Source of the DNA: an uncultured bacterium
GTDB taxonomy: Bacteria; Margulisbacteria; WOR-1; XYC2-FULL-46-14; WPAF01
Assembly: GCA_903930225.1 (NCBI GenBank)
Contig: CAIYXV010000056.1
Coordinates: 1 to 32,367, forward strand
Direction: 5' to 3'
DNA length: 32,367 nucleotides
Below, piece after piece: positions 31,803-32,367 of the stretch (within the stretch, counting starts at the first letter, position 1; every line of letters begins with the position of its first letter). The notes beneath the pieces were generated by a model. The model did no database searches. It was not told the DNA's origin and saw nothing but the letters and a program-made list of their open reading frames with translations. The position numbers and the translations under genes are program-made.

Positions 31803-32367
31803 TTGTATAAAAGCTTCGAGTCAGGAGTCGTCAGGATCTTGCCGTCGACCAGCATGTCCAGCATCATCCTCGTGATCAGTATCGCCGTGAGCAGGGAAAC
31901 CACGATACCTACCGTCAGCGTGACCGCGAATCCCTTGATTGTCCCGGTCCCGACCAAAAACAGGGTGACCGCCGCGATCACGGTCGTGACATTGGAGTCA
32001 AGGATCGCCGAGAACGCCCGGTCGAACGCCGCCTCAATGGCCGACTTGACCGTCTTTCCCAGCCGCAATTCTTCCTTCAACCTTTCAAATATGATGACAT
32101 TGGCATCGACCGCGATCCCGATCGAAAGCAGGAATCCGGCGATGCCGGGCAGGGTCAGCGTGGCATGGATCAGGCAGAGAATGGCGATGGTCATGACCGA
32201 GTAGATCAGGAGCGCCACGTCAGCTATAAATCCGGGCAGGCGGTAATAAACCACCATGAACGTTATGATGATGATAAATCCGATAATACCCGCTAAAAAA
32301 CTGCGGTGGATCGAATCCTGGCCCAGGGTCGGTCCGACGATCCGGGTCTCAACGATCTTGATCGGCA
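31799..32367 (-). CDS. secD: Protein translocase subunit SecD (5' part missing)
   Basis: C-terminal 189 codons, open to the window edge; the frame runs upstream past the first internal Met into IKIVETRIVGPTLGQDSIHR, which is SecD-specific. Membrane block with TLPGIAGFLLSIGIAVDANVIIFERLKEEL and a following DSNVTTVIAAVTLF and GTGTIKGFAVTLTVGI. The D in AVDANVIIFER is the conserved ion-coupling Asp. Confidence 0.96.
   Translation of the reverse strand, partial: PIKIVETRIVGPTLGQDSIHRSFLAGIIGFIIIITFMVVYYRLPGFIADVALLIYSVMTIAILCLIHATLTLPGIAGFLLSIGIAVDANVIIFERLKEELRLGKTVKSAIEAAFDRAFSAILDSNVTTVIAAVTLFLVGTGTIKGFAVTLTVGIVVSLLTAILITRMMLDMLVDGKILTTPDSKLLYK

Overview
This 32.4 kb window is a dense bacterial chromosome segment of roughly balanced GC, read mostly on the minus strand. 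The cell looks diderm: there is a predicted lipoprotein, a small secreted beta-barrel-like protein, several Sec signal peptides and a TonB-independent B12/haem-type ABC importer. It makes isoprenoids by the MEP route (dxr), branched-chain amino acids (ilvB, ilvN, ilvC, ilvD) and pyrimidines (pyrB), and it has acetate kinase. No ribosomal or other phylogenetic marker is present. The mixture, with an 'alternative' GlmU-like protein, leaderless promoters and many palindromic repeats, would fit an uncultured lineage such as Margulisbacteria/WOR-1 or a similar candidate phylum. That placement is a guess.

Layout from left to right. 1-6674 holds the high-affinity potassium system kdpF-A-B-C-D on the minus strand, with kdpD cut by the window edge and two REP-like hairpins inside the start of kdpC. 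6675-7178 is a non-coding stretch with a possible 44-residue membrane ORF and a 163-bp MITE-like element. 7179-9185 holds a NodB-type deacetylase lipoprotein, a secreted 3D/beta-barrel-like protein, a small coiled-coil protein, two tandem tRNA-Val genes and a CAT-anticodon tRNA. 9174-13654 is a minus-strand run ilvB-ilvN-ilvC-cyclophilin-dedA. 13693-15321 holds two co-directional genes not recognised beyond fold level: a possible kinase-fold protein with an apparent frameshift, and a coupled SAM methyltransferase. 15318-19080 contains a small beta-barrel-like protein, ilvD, a small membrane protein, a chagasin-like inhibitor and pyrB. 19116-21349 holds ackA coupled to a shortened GlmU-like protein.

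21350-22114 is the most accessory-looking part: a palindrome-rich repeat, tRNA-Gln, and an 18-bp exact duplication of the tRNA 3' end 316 bp downstream (an att-like signature) enclosing gene-free, repeat-rich DNA. Next come a Na+/Ca2+ exchanger-family antiporter, a ZIP metal transporter and a beta-helix/membrane protein. 24983-32367 holds secD-secF, then ftsK, three ABC importer genes and dxr; ftsK to dxr are joined by 4-bp start/stop overlaps.

On regulation, several transcription units (deacetylase, pyrB, zip, ftsK) have a -10-like hexamer exactly 6 nt before the start codon and no Shine-Dalgarno site, so they are probably leaderless. Others (kdpF, ilvD, the 24155 gene, the 8694 gene) have strong Shine-Dalgarno sites. 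Convergent genes abut or overlap with no terminator between them. I saw no CRISPR array, transposase, integrase or classical defence operon.
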